This document shows positions 10,768 to 23,919 of a stretch of 64,000 bases of DNA, piece after piece. The DNA lies in assembly GCA_037447655.1 (NCBI GenBank), contig JBBHKE010000301.1, forward strand, positions 74,877 through 138,876, given 5' to 3'. The position numbers and the translations under genes are program-made. How positions within the stretch are numbered: position 1 is the first letter of the stretch; every line of letters begins with the position of its first letter. This DNA is from Zygnema cylindricum (lineage: Eukaryota; Streptophyta; Zygnematophyceae; Zygnematales; Zygnemataceae). The notes beneath the pieces were generated by a model. That model saw only the letters and a list, made by a program, of their open reading frames with translations, had not been told where the DNA came from and did not search any database.

Positions 10768-13700
10768 TTCTTATTATCACTAACTGTTTGTGTAATTTAG
10801 GTCACAATTCTTGTTATCGCTAACTATTTGTGTAATTTAGGTAAAAATTCTTGTTATCGCTAACAGTTTTGTAATTTAGGTAACAATTCTTGTTATCACT
10901 AACAGTTTTTGTAATTTATGTAACAATTCTTGTTATCGCTAACAGTTTTTGCAATTAAGGTAAGTATTCTTGTTATCGCTAACAGTTTGTGTAATTTAGG
11001 TCACAATCCTTGTTATCGCTAACAGTTTGTGTTATTTAGGTAACAATTCTTGTTATCGCTAAAGTTTTTCTAATTTAGGTAACAATTTTTGTTATCGCTA
11101 ACTGTTTTTGTAATTTAGGAAACAGTTATTGTTATCGCTAACAAATTGTGTAGTTTAAGTAACAATTGTTGTTATCGCTAACTGTTTGTGTAATTTAGGT
11201 AACAATTCTTGTTATCGCTAACAGTTTTTGTAATTTATGTAACAATTCCTGTTATCGCTAACGGTTTTTGTAATCTAGGTCACAATTCTTGTTATCGCTA
11301 ACTGTTTGTGTAATTTAGGTAGCAATTCTTGTTATCGCTAACTTTTTGTGTATTTTAGGTCACAATTCTTGTTATCACCAAGAGTTTGTGTAATTTAGGA
11401 AACAATTCTTGTTATCGCTAACTGTTTGTGTATTATAGGTAACAATTATTGTTATTGCTAAATGTTTGTGTAATTTAGATAACAATTCTTTTTATCGCTA
11501 ACAGTTTTTATAATTTAGGTAACAATTATTGTTATCGCTAACACTTTGTGTAATTTAGGTAACAATTATTGTTTTCGCTAACAGTTTGTGTAAGTAAGGT
11601 AACAATTATTGTTATCGCTAACTCTTTGTGTAATTTAGGTAACAATTCTTATTATCGCTAACAGTTTTTGTAATATAGGTAACAATTCTTGTTATCGCTA
11701 ACAGTTTGTGTAATTTAGGTCAGGATTCTTGTAACCGCTAACAGTTTTTGTAATTTAGGTAACAATTCCTGTTTCGCTAACAGTTTTTGTAATTTAGGTA
11801 ACAATTCTTGTTATCGCTAACAGTTTGTGTAATTTAGGTCACAATTCTTATTATCGCTAACATTTTGTGTAATTTAGGTAACAATTCTTGTTATCGCTAA
11901 CAGTTTTTGTAATTTAGGTAACAATTCTTGTTATCGCTAACAGTTTGTGTAATTTAGGTCACAATTCTTGTGATTGTAAACAGTTTGTGTAAGTTTGGTA
12001 ACAATTCTTGTTATCGCTAATAGTTTGTGTAATTTAGGTAACAATTCTTGTTATCGCTAACAGTTTTTGTAATTTAGGTAACAATTGTTGTTATCGCTAA
12101 CAATTTGTGTAGTTTAAGTAACAATTGTTGTTATCGCTAACTGTTTGTGTATTTTAGGTAACAATTCTTGTTATTGCTAACAGTTTGTGTAATTTAGGCA
12201 ACAATTCTTGGTATCGCTAACAGTTTTTGTAATTTAGGTAACAATTTTTGTTATCGCTAACAATTTTTGTAATTTAGGTCACAATTATAGTTATCGCTAA
12301 CTGTTTGTGTAATTTAGGTTACAATTCTTGTTATCGCTAACTGTTTGTGTAATTTAGGTCACAATTCTTCTTATCCCTAACAGTTTGTGTAATTTAGGAA
12401 ACAATTCTTGTTATCGCTAACAGTTTGTGTAAGTTAGGTAACAATTATTGTTATCGCTAACAGTTTATGTAATTTAGGTAACAATTCTTGTTATCGCTAA
12501 CTGTTTGTGTTATTTAGGTCACAATTCTTATTATCGCTAACAGTTTTTGTAATTTATGTAACAATTCCTGTTATCGCTAACAATTTTTTTAATTTAGGTA
12601 ACAATTCTTGTTATCGCTAACTGTTTGTGTAAGTTAGGTGACAATTTTTGTTATCGGTAATAGTTTGTGTAATTTAGGTAACAATTCTTGTTATCGATAA
12701 CTGTTTATGTTATTTAGGTAACAATTCTTGTTATCGCTAACAGTTTTTGTAATTTAGGTAACAATTCTTGTTATCGCTAACAATTTGTGTAATTTAGGTC
12801 ACAATTCTTGTTATCGCTAATAGTTTGTGTAATTTAGGTCACAATTCTTGTTATCGCTAACATTTTGTGTAATTTAGGTAACAATTCTTGTTATCGCTAA
12901 CAATTTTTGTAATTTAGGTAACAATTCTTGTTATCGCTAATAGTTTGTGTAATTTAGGTAACAATTCTTGTTATCGCTAACAGTTTTTGTAATTTAGGTA
13001 ATAATTTTTGTTATCGCTAAAAGTTTTTGTAATTTAGGTAACAATTCTTGTTATCGCTAACAATTTGTGTAATTTAGGTCACAATTGTTGTTATCGCTAA
13101 CAGTTTGTGTAATTTAGGAAACAATTCTTGTTATCGCTAAAAGTTTTTGTAATTTAGGTCACAATTCTTATTATCGCTTACAGTTTGTGTAATTTAGGAA
13201 ATAATTCTTGTTATCGCTAACAGTTTGTGTAATTTAGGTCACAATTGTTGTTATCGCTAACTGTTTGTGTAATTTAGGTAACAATTTTTGTTATCGCTAA
13301 CAGTTTATGTAATTTAGGTAACAATTCCTGTTATTGCTAACAGTTTTTGTAATTTAGGTAACAATTCTTGTTATCGCTAACTTTTTGTGTAATTTAGGAA
13401 ACAAATCATGTTATCGCTAACAATTTGTGTAGTTTAGGTAACAATTCTTGTTATCGCGAACAGTTTGTGTAATTTAGGTAGCAGTTCTTGTTATCGCAAA
13501 TAGTTTTTGTAATTTAGGTATCAATTTTTGTTATCGCTAACAATTTGTGTAGTTTAAGTAACAATTGTTGTTATCGCTAACTGTTTGTGTAATTTAGGTA
13601 ACAATTCTTGTTATCGCTAACTGTTTTTGTAATTTAGGTCACAATTCTTGTTATTGCTAACTGTTTGTGTAATTTAGGTAACAATTCTTGTTATCGCTAA

Positions 13701-14650
13701 CTGTTTGTGTAATTTAGGAAAAAGTTCGAGTTTTCGCTAAAAGTTTTTGTAATTTAGGTAACAATTCTTGTTATCGCTAAAATTTTTTGTAATTTAGGTA
13801 ACAATTGTTGTTATCGCTAACTATTTGTGTAATTTAGGTAACAATTCTTGTTATCGATAACAGTTTGTGTAATTTAGGTCACAATTCTTGTTATCGCTAA
13901 TTGATTGTGTAATTTAGGTAACAACTCTTCTAATCGCTAACAGTTTGTATTATTTAGGTAACATTTCTTGTTATCGCTAACTGTTTGTGTAGTTTAAGTA
14001 ACAATTCTTGTTATCGCTAACTGTATGTGTAATTTAGGTAACAATTTTTGTTATTGCTAACTGTTTGTGTGGTTTAAGTAACAATTCTTGATATCGCTAA
14101 CAGTTTTTGTAATTTAGGTAACAATTCTTGTTATCGCTAACAGTTTTTGTAATTTAGGTAACAATTCTTGTTATCGCTAGTAGTTTGTGTAATTTAGGTA
14201 ACAATTCTTGTTATCGCTAACAATTTTTGTAATTTAGGTAACAATTCTTGTTATCGCTAACAGTTTTTGTAATTTAGGTAACAATTCTTGTTATCGCTAA
14301 TAGTTTGTGTAATTTAGGTAACAATTCTTGTTATCGCTAACTATTTGTGTAATTTATGTAACAATTCTTGTTATCGCTAACTGTTTGTGTAGTTTAAGTA
14401 ACAATTCTTGTTATCGCTAACTGTTTGTGTAATTTAGGTAACAATTCTTGTTATATCTAACAGTTTTTGTAATATAAGTAACAATTCTTGTTATCGCTAA
14501 CAGTTTGTGTAATTTAGGTAACAATTCTTGTTATCGCTAACAGTTTGTGTAATTTAGGTAACAATTTTTGTTATCGCTAACAGTTTGTGTAATTTAGGAA
14601 ACTTTTTTTGTTATCGCTAAAAGTTTTTGTAATTTAGGTAACAATTCTTG

Positions 14651-14788
14651 TCAAAGGATTTAATGTNNNNNNNNNNGGATTTAATGTGTTTGACAATCGC
14701 TATTGTTCTTAACAATGGATTTAATGTTTTTGACAATCGCTATTGTTCTTAACAAAGGATTTAATGTGTTTGTCAATCGCTATTGTTC
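14651..14788. other. Mirror-image satellite island with N gap
   Basis: These bases look foreign to the array, but read backwards without complementing they are normal satellite units. CAATCGCTATTGTTCTTAAC here reads backwards as CAATTCTTGTTATCGCTAAC, a standard satellite stretch. About three consecutive units fit. Ten Ns lie at 14667-14676. The exact left edge is blurred by the near-symmetric TTCTTG. Best read as a gap-filling or processing error. Confidence 0.9.
14667..14676. other. Assembly gap (10 N)
   Basis: Ten consecutive Ns, a conventional placeholder for a gap of unknown size. It lies inside the mirror-image island. Confidence 0.98.
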
Positions 14789-17700
14789 AACAATTCTTGT
14801 TATCACTAACAGTTTGTGTAAGTTAGGTAACAATTTTTGTTATCGCTAACTGTTTGTGTAATTTAGGTAGCTATTATTTTTATCGCGAACTGTTTGTGTA
14901 ATTTAGGTAACAATTCTTGTTATCGCTAACAGTTTGTGTAATATAGGTAACAATTGTTGTTATCGCTAACTATTTTTGTAATTTAGGTAATAATTCTTGT
15001 TATCGCTAACTGTTTGTGTAATTTAGGAAATAGTTCTGGTTATCGCTAACAATTTGTGTAGTTTAGGTAACAATTCTTGTTATCGCAAACATTTTGTGTA
15101 TTTCAGGTCACAAATCTTGTTATCGCTAACTGTTTTGGTAATTTAGGTAACAATTCTTGTTATCGCTAACTGTTTGTTGAATTTAGGTAACAATTCTTGT
15201 TATCGCTAACAATTTGTGTAGTTTAAGTAACAATTTTTGTTATCGCTAACTGTCTGTATAATTTAGGTCACAATTCTTGTTATCTACAACTGTTTTTGAA
15301 ATTTAGGTCACTGTTCTTGTTATCGCTAACAGTTTTTGTAATTTAGGTAAAAATTGTTGTTATCGCTAACAGTTTGTGTAATTTAGGTAACAATTGTTGT
15401 TATCGCTAAGAATTTGTGTAGTTTAAGTAACAATACTTGTTATAGCTAACTGTTTGTGTAATTTAGGTCACAATTCTTGTTATCGCTAACTGATTGTGTA
15501 ATTTACGTAACAATTCTTGTTATCGCTAACAGTGTTTATAATTTAGGTAACAATTCTTGTTTTAGCTAAAATTTTGTGTAATTCAGGTAACAATTCTTGT
15601 TATCGCTAGTAGTTTTTGTAATTTAGGTAACAATTCTTGTTATCGCTAACAATTTGTGTAGATTAAGTAACAATTGTTGTTATCGCTAACAATTTGTGTA
15701 ATTTAGGTAACAATTCTTGTTTTCGCTAACAGTTTTTGTAATTTAGGTAACAATTCTTGTTATCGCTAACTGTTTGTGTAATTTAGGTAACAATTCTTGT
15801 TATCGCTAGCAGTTTGTGTAATTTAGGTAACAATTCTTCTTATCGCTAACAATTTATGTAATTTAGGTCACAATTCTTGTTATCGCTAACTTTTTGTGTA
15901 ATTTAGGTAACAATTGCTGTTATAGTTTTTATAATTTAGGTACCAATTTCTATTATCGCTAACCGTTTGTGTAATTTAGGTAACAATTCTTGTTATCGCT
16001 AATAACTTGTGTAATTTACGTAACAATTGTTGTTATCGCTAACAGTTTGTGTAAGTTAGGTAACAATTCTTGTTATCGCTAACTGTTTGTGTAACTTAGG
16101 TAACAATTCTTGTTATCGCTTACAGTTTGTGTAATTTAGGGAAAAAAAATTGTTATCGCTAATTGTTTGTGTAATTTAGGTAACAATTCTTGTTATCCCT
16201 TACAGTTTGTGTAGTTTAGATATCAATTCTTGTTATCGTTAACAGTTTGTGTAATTTAGGTAACAATTCTTATAATCCCTAACAGTATGTGTAATTTAGG
16301 TAACAATTCTTGTTATCGCTAATAGTTTTTGTAATTTAGGTAACAATTCTTGTTATTGCTAACAGTTTGTGTAAGTTAGGAAACAGTTCCTGTTATCGCT
16401 AACAGTTTGTGTAATTTAGGTCACAATTCCTGTTATCGCTAACTGTTTTTGTAATTTAGGTAACAATTCCTGTTATCGCTAACTGTTTTTGTAATTTAGG
16501 TAACAATTCTAGTTATCGCTAACAGTTTTTGTAATTTAGGTCACAATTCTTGTTATCGCTAACAGTTTGTGTTAGTTAGGTAACAATTTTTGTTATCGCT
16601 AACAGTTTGTGTATTTCAGGTTATAATTCTTGTTATCGCTAATTGTTTGTGTAATTTAGGTCACAATTCTTGTTATCGCTAACTGTTTGTGTAATTTAGG
16701 TAACAATTCTTGTTATCACTAACTGTTTGTGTACTTTAGGTAACAATTGTTGTTATTGCCACCTTTTTTTGTAATTTAGGTAACAATTCTTGTTATCGCT
16801 AACTATTTGTGTAATTTAGGTAAGAATTCTTGTTATCGCTAACAGTTTGTGTAATTTAGGTCACAATTCCTGTTATCGCTAACAATTTGTGTAAGTTAGG
16901 TAACAATTCTTGTTATCGCTAACAGTTTGTGTAATTTAGGTCACAATTCTTGTTATCGCTAACTGTTTGTGTAATTTGGTAACAATTCTTGTTATCGCTA
17001 ATAGTTTGTGTAATTTAGGTCACAATTTTTGTTATCGCTAACAGTTTATCTAATTTAGGAAAGAATTCTTGTTTTCGCTAACTTTTGTGTAAATTAAGTA
17101 ACAATTCTTGTTATAGCTAACCGTTTGTGTAATGTAGGTAACAATTCTTGTTATCGCTAAATGTTTTTGTAATTTAGGTAACAATTCTTGTTATCGCTAA
17201 CAGTTTGTTTAAGTTAGGTAACAATTCTTGTTATCGCTAAAATTTAGGTCACAATTCTTGTTATCGTTAACTGTTTGTGTAGTTTAAGTAACAATAATTG
17301 TTATAGCTAACTGTTTGTGTAATTTAAGTAACAATTCTTGTTATCGCTAACTATTTCTGTAATTTAGGTAACAATTTTTGTTATCGCTAACAGTTTTTGT
17401 AATTTAGGTAACAATTGTTGTTATCGCTAACAGTTTGTGTATTTAAGGTAACAATTCTTGTTATCGCTAGCAGTTTGTGTAATTTAGGTAACAATTCTTC
17501 TTATCGCTAACAATTTATGTAATTTAGGTCACAATTTTTGTTATCGCTAACTTTTTGTGTAATTTAGGTAACAATTGCTGTTATCACTAACAGTTTTTGT
17601 AATTTAGGTACGAATTTCTGTTATCGCTAACCGTTTGTGTAATTTAGGTAACAATTCTTGTTATCGCTAATAACTTGTGTAATTTACGTAACAATTGTTG

Positions 17701-18344
17701 TTATCGCTAACTGTTTGTGTAATTTAGGAAACAGTTTTGATTATCGCTAACAATTTGTGTAGTTTAGGTAACAATTATTGTTATCGCTAACAGTTTGTGT
17801 AAGTTAGGTAACAATTTTTGTTATCGCTAACAGTTTGTGTATTCAGGTCATAATTTTTGTTATCGCTAACTATTTTTGTAATTTAGGTAACAATCCTTGT
17901 TACCGCTAACTGTTTGTGTAATTTAGGAAATAGTTCTGGATATCGCTAACAATTTGTGTAGTTTAGGTAACAATTCTTGTTATCGCTAACAGTTTTTGTA
18001 ATTTAGGTAACAATTCTTGTTATCGCTAACAGTTTGTGTAAGTTAGGTAACAATTTTTGTTATCGCTAACTGTTTGTGTAATTTAGGTAGCTATTATTTT
18101 TATCGCGAACTGTTTGTGTAATTTAGGTAACAATTCTTGTTATCGCTAACAGTTTGTGTAATATAGGTAACAATTGTTGTTATCGCTAACTATTTTTGTA
18201 ATTTAGGTAATAATTCTTGTTATCGCTAACTGTTTGTGTAATTTAGGAAATAGTTCTGGTTATCGCTAACAATTTGTGTAGTTTAGGTAACAATTCTTGT
18301 TATCGCAAACATTTTGTGTATTTCAGGTCACAAATCTTGTTATC

Positions 18345-20375
18345 CATGGCGGCAGCCATGGTTACTCTCTCTCTCTCTTAACTCTAGAGTCTAAATTAAG
18401 AAGTGAATAATAATTACTTCTTTTCAACACTCCCGTTAAATCTTAGTCAACTTTTAATTTAACTCCACAATTTTCTCTGCAAAATTTTAACTTAGAGGAA
18501 GGCACCTGTTTTGTCATCATGTCAACAATCATCTCTTTATCACTTTTATGAACCAGTTTAATTATTTAATTCTCAACCTTCTCTTTGACAAAGCTTAGTC
18601 TTATATCCATATGTTTAGCTTTGAAATGGTGTTTTGGATTAGCTGCGAAAGAGATAGCAGCTTGATTATCACAAAAGACATTATGAGTCTTAGATTTCAT
18701 GAACCCAAGTTCTTGGAGTAGAGATTTTGCCCACATTAATTCTTCAGTGGCAGCACATGAAACCATGTATTCAGCCTCCATAAAGGACTGAGCAACTACT
18801 TTCTTCTGTTTGCTACTCCAACAACATGCACCAGATCCAATTTGCAATACATTTTCAGTTGTACATCGTCTCAAAGGCACATCCGTATAACTGACATCAC
18901 TCCAAGTGGTGCTGTCAATGTGCTCCCCTCCCAAATGCAACCATAATTCCCTTGTTCCCACCAAATATCTCATCACTCTTTTGGTTGATTCCCTGTCTCT
19001 CTTCCTAGGTTCATTTAGACTTCTACTGAGAACACCTACCGCCACAGCTATGTGCGGACGTGTACAATTCATAAAGTAAATTAAACTGCCTACAATTTGT
19101 GGATAAGGAATTTTTCCATAAAAATCTTTTCTTCCTCATCCATCTCATCATTCAAAATCGATATCTCTCCCTCTTCACTCCCCTCTGATACATTCTTTAG
19201 ATCCATGGGAGTGGTACACCTATTTGCTTTCTCCATCTGAAATTTTTCTAGCATATTACGGATAGCTTTTTTTTGAGTTAGTCTTATAATTCTACTCCCT
19301 CTATCCCTCTCCATTTGAATCCCTAAAATTTGTTTTGCTTCGCGGAGATCTTTCATGTCAAACCGACTTCTCAGATCGTGTTTGAGTTTGTTAGCTTCAT
19401 CTAAGGACTTGCTTAAGACTAACAAATCATCAACATAAAAAGCAATAATTATCACTCCATTGTCATCCTCAAATATATATATGGGGTGATTTGAACTTAT
19501 TCTAATGTATTCCAAACTTGTCTGAAACTCGTCCAATTTTATGTTCCATTGCCGCGAGGCTTGCTTAAGGCCATAAAGTGATTTTATTAGTTTGCACACC
19601 TTTATTTCTTCTCCACTTTCCAAGAATTCTTCCGGTTGCCTCATGTAGATTTCTTCTTCCAACTCTCCGTGTAAAAAAGCGGTTTTAATATCCATCTGGT
19701 GTATTTCCATATCCTTTGCTGCGGCTAAACTTAAGAGGATTTTGATAGAAGGGAATCTGACTACGGGTGCAAAGGTTTTTTCAAAAGTCTATTCTTTATT
19801 TTTGAATGTAACCTTTAGCAACCAACCTAGCCTTATATATTTCAATGGTTTTATGAGGGTTTAGTTTAAGCTTAAAAACCCACTTACATCCAATCGGTTT
19901 TCTGTCCGGTAGACAATCTACCAACTCCCATGTATTGGCTTCCATGATATAGGCCATTTCTTCATTGATGGCAGTGATCCACCAACTCTTTTTTGGGGTA
20001 TTTAAGGCCTCTAAGTATGTGTGGGGTTCTTCTGGGTGAGACATCTTTGTGAGTTTGTTATTGACATGTCTTTCTTGAAGCGGTTTACTACTTTTTTTTC
20101 CTCCTTCAAAATCTGACGCCGGTATAGAAGGCATCCTCTGGTTTCGTTTAGGAAAATTTTCATCTCCCCTATCTTTTAATTCCATTGTTTGATCAAGTTC
20201 CTTGTCAATTTCCACTTCTTATTGTGGTGTTACCTCGGATGTTGTCTTTTCGTCCTTCTCCTTTGGCACATTTGCAGATTTTTCTTTCTCCCCGTCTTCT
20301 TTCTCTTCATTTCCCAAGTCAAAGTCAAAATAGTGACCCGATTCAAATCTGATTTTGACTTTTTTGTTATATTTG
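18345..20375 (-). mobile_element. Ty1/copia family D, 5'-truncated, minus strand
   Basis: Minus-strand copia fragment keeping the second half of pol, the polypurine tract (AACGGGAG, about 18430-18440) and only the first ~85 bases of the 3' LTR (starting TGTTGAAAAGAAG at 18429, cut at 18345 where satellite begins). Its 5' side stops in the integrase-RT linker at about 20375, directly against family B on the other strand. There is no 5' LTR, gag or integrase. Confidence 0.88.
18443..20375 (-). pseudogene. copia RT-RNase H of family D (partial, broken)
   Basis: Reading leftwards: the pre-RT linker (PFKYNKKVKIRFES, then RMPSIPASDFEGGKKSSK), RT N-terminus to 19796 (WELVDCLPDRKPIGCKWVFK), RT palm 19710-19090 with [20 protein letters not shown] and an intact YVDDLLVLSKS catalytic loop, then RNase H 19072-18443 (MNCTRPHIAVAVG, DNQAAISFAANPKHHFKAKH). 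Stops or frame changes occur near 20216, 19796, 19710, 19080 and 18566. It resembles families A and E more than family B, but forms a separate lineage. Not functional. Confidence 0.88.
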
Positions 20376-20385
20376 AATGGATTGA

Positions 20386-20697
20386 TTGATTGGCAGTGGT
20401 AGTGGTAGTGGCAGTGGTAGAGGTAGTGGACCTAGAAGGTCACCTTTGACTTGCTACTACTGTGATGAAAAGGGCCATGTTTTCAGGTTGTGTAATGCCT
20501 ACAAAAGAGCCAAAGCTACGGGAAATTTTCGCTCAGGTTGGGACGAAAGCCGAGTTCCATCTACCTCAAATGGACGCCCAACAGCATTTTCCAATGCACT
20601 TAAAGAGGAGGAAGTGAGCAGCTTTCCCATCAACAACGAGAAGAAATACTTTGCGATGGCAAAGCAACGGAAGGCGTGGAGGAAGACGAATGGATAA
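20386..20697 (+). pseudogene. copia gag C-terminus with zinc knuckle, family B
   Basis: Begins in a Gly-Ser/Arg-Gly run (GSGSGSGSGRGSGPRRS), followed by C-X2-C-X4-H-X4-C (CYYC...H...C), the RNA-binding nucleocapsid knuckle. The N-terminal gag part is missing because the element is cut at about 20379. The reading frame differs from the protease frame that starts at 20676, so there is a frameshift between them. Confidence 0.8.
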
Positions 20698-23600
20698 TGG
20701 ACTCCGGTGCATCTACCCACATGTGCCGCAATCGCCATCGGTTTGAGAGTATTCAATCTATTTCACCCATCAAAATTTACTTTAGTGATGATACGTTTGT
20801 TGAGTCGAAAGCAAAAGGGAGGGTGTCACTTATGTTGAATGTACATGGAAAACCTGTGAAAATGGTCTTGGAAGATGTGTTGCACGTCCCAGCTTTTAAA
20901 ATAAACTTTTTCTCTACGTCAATGGTAGAAAAGAAAGGTTTTAAAACTATATCAGAGAATGGAAAGAAAACAGTGAGTAAGAATGGGAAAATAGTTGTTG
21001 AGGGATTTGTTGGAGGAAACAATTTGTATCGGTTGAGTCTTGCAAATGATAATGACAATGTTGTTATGTACTCAAGTGTAATCAGTGATTGTGAATTATG
21101 GCATAAATGTTTAGGACAAGTGAATTATGATAGATTAAAAAAGATGGTAAATCAAAAAATGGTGGAAGGTGTAAAAATTAGTCAAAAACCAACATCAAAT
21201 GTATGTGATGGTTGTGCAATGGGAAAAATTATTAAGTTGCCTTTCCCTTCGCAAACTGATCATAGAAGTAGCAGGGTCCTAGAACTAATTTATTCAGATG
21301 TATGGGGGACATCTAGGTATCCATCTCTGGGAGGTGCTAAGTTTATGCTTACCTTTACTGATAACTATAGTAGATTTACTACAGTTTACTTTTTGAAAAG
21401 TTGGGATGAAGTCTTTGCAAACTTTAAAGAGTATAAGGCTTAGGTTGAAAACCTGCATGAGAGAAAGATAGCAGGATTCAAATATGATAAAGGAGGGGAG
21501 TACATTTCTAATGAGTTTGCAGAATTCCTAAAATTGCATGGAATCTCACGTCAACTAACCGTTCCTTATTCTCCAGAACAAAACGGTGTTTCAGAAAGGA
21601 TGAATAGGACCATTCAGAGTGTGCTAGGACAATGATGGCTGATATGGACATAGATTACAAGTTTTGGGCAGAGGCCATGAATTGTGCAGCTTATGTGAGA
21701 AATAGGCTAGAAACAAGGGCAGTAAAGGATAAAACACCTTACGAAATGTGGACAGGACAAAAACCAGATGTAAGTCACTTCAAAGTTTTTGGAAGAATGG
21801 TATTCTTGCTAGATAATGATCCGCAAAAATGGATATTAGAGCCAAAAGGCATACCAGGCATATTTTTAGGGAATGATGATCACGCCAAGGGTTATAAAGT
21901 ATATGACATTAGGAGAAATAGAGTTGTGGTAGCCAAAAACATCATAGTGAAGGATGAGGGAAAAGGAATAGATGTATTTGGTCAACGTACAGATGAAAAG
22001 AAAGCTAGAAGTGTTGATTATATCTTTTTAGAGGAAAATCCTATGTTTTTCAAGAAAAATGTAGAAAATGCATCTAGTTTAACTCAAAATGACTTGAAAT
22101 CATCTTCTCCGCCAGAAACAGGAAGTGTTATGCCCGAAAGAGTTGTAGAATCTACTCTACCTCAAGCTGAAACTGAATTACAAGAGGAATCACATGTATC
22201 CAGGAGAAGGACCTAACCATCTATACCAGCGACAGAATTTCCTGGTGGAGTTAGGCGAAGTGCACGACTCAGGGGAGAAAGTGCAGCCTTTGCTCATTCT
22301 GCACACATAGAAGAGCCTTTAACATTAAAAGAAGCTCTTTCGAGTAATGAAAGGGAACATTGGGTGGAAGCCATCAATGAGGAAATGAAGTCCATCATGG
22401 AGGCCCAAACTTGGGATCTGGTGGAACTTCCTCCAGGAAGAAAGGCTATTGGAAGTAAATGGGTGTTTAAGTTGAAATTGAACCCAGATAATACCATAGA
22501 CAGGTATAAGGCTCGTTTGGTTGCTAAGGGATATAATCAAAAGGAGGGGATAGATTATGAAGAAACTTTTTCACCGGTTGTAAGGTTTCCATCTGTCCGC
22601 ATCTTACTTACATTAGCTGCTATAGAGGATTTTGACATCCACCAAATGGATGTCAAAACTGCCTTTTTGCATGGTGATTTAGATGAGGTCATTTATATGA
22701 AGCAGCCTGAGGGTTATGAGGAAGTAGGAAAAGAAAATCTTGTGTGCAGACTTTTAAAATCTTTGTATGGCCTAAAACAGGCCCCTAGGCAATGGAACAG
22801 AAAGTTAGATGAGTTCTTGACAGGATTAGGATTTACAAGAATTAGCTCAGATCATTCAGTATATGTGATGTGTGGTGATAATCCTGATGAGGTGATATTC
22901 ATTGCTGTGTATGTTGATGACTTGCTGCTAATTAGTAGGAACAAAGAAGGAATTGCTAGAGTAAAACACGCTCTTAATTCAAAATTTGAAATGAAGGATT
23001 TGGGTGAGGCTAAATACATTCTTGGAATACAAGTTGAAAGAGATAGAAAAAAAAAATCATTAGGCTAACACAAAAAGAAGCAATAGGAAACATGTTGGAA
23101 AAATTTGGCTTGGCTGATGCAAAAGGTTGTGCTTCTCCTATGGAGTATAAGCAAAAACTTGAAGGAATGGAGCATGAGTTTGGAGTTATAATAGATGAGG
23201 AACTCAGTGCAGAAAGCAAAAATTTATGTCCCAAGTACCTTATAGACAAGTAGCAGGAAGTCTAATTTACTTCATGAATTGTACTAGGCCGGATATAGCT
23301 GCAGCTGTTGGTGTATTGAGCAGAAGTCTGCAAAATCCACGAAAGAGAGACTGGGAAGCTGCAAAAAGGGTGTTAAGGTATCTTGTTGGGACTAGAAATC
23401 TTTGGCTTACTTTGGGAGGGGACAAGGTTAACATTAATACTTGGAGTGATGCTAGCTATGGTGATGTGCCTAGTAGAAAGTCTACAACTGGGTATGTCAT
23501 TCAGAATGGAAGTGGTACTTGTAGTTGGAGTAGTAAACTTCAAAAGGTCACTGCTCAATCTACTATGGAAGCCGAATACATGGCTGCAAGCGCAGCCTTA

Positions 23601-23894
23601 AAGGAATTGCTTTGGATTAAGGCATTCCTTCAAGAATTGGGGTTTACACAACACGGAACACAAGTAATGTGGTGCGACAATCAGGCAGCCATTTCTGTGG
23701 CTACAAACCCAAGTCACCATTTTAAGAGTAAGCATATGGACATTCAGCTACATTTGGTACGTGAGAAAGTATTTGCAAAAGTGGTAAAACTTTGTTATTT
23801 GCCTGATGAGAAAATGGTTGCGGATATGTTGACAAAAGCCCTTCCCGCTCCTAAATTGGAGTACTGCAGAAAAGCATGTGGTCTAAGTGAGTAA
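20676..23894 (+). pseudogene. copia pol (PR-IN-RT-RH) of family B, few lesions
   Basis: Protease with intact DSGASTHMC (about 20699-20725); GAG-pre-integrase zinc finger with WHKCLGQ (second His changed to Gln) and CDGCAMGK; integrase core 21290-21780; linker to 22216; RT 22364-23068 with MDVKTAFLHGDLDE and YVDDLLLISRN; RNase H 23226-23894 (MNCTRPDIAAAVG, STMEAEYMAAS). Lesions are a stop at 21441, a frameshift near 21620, a stop at 22214, and a frameshift in a run of A near 23050. It is the least damaged pol in the window, so fairly recent. The polypurine tract AAGGGGAGTA precedes the LTR. Confidence 0.92.
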
Positions 23895-23919
23895 GTCTTC
23901 TAAAGCTTAAGGGGAGTAT

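Larger units (their letters stand above)
10763..18344. repeat. 40-bp satellite, block 2
   Basis: Same 40-bp satellite in the same orientation as block 1, about 7.6 kb. Interrupted only by a mirror-image island with an N gap (about 14651-14788). The last ~320 bases (18026-18344) are, by eye, identical to 14806-15124. The array ends abruptly in CTTGTTATC at the truncated LTR of copia family D. There are no genes. Confidence 0.97.

Noticed and set aside
18343-18362. CCATGGCGGCAGCCATGG as a possible palindromic recognition site
   Set aside because: The palindrome is imperfect and sits at a truncation junction of the family D LTR; probably chance.
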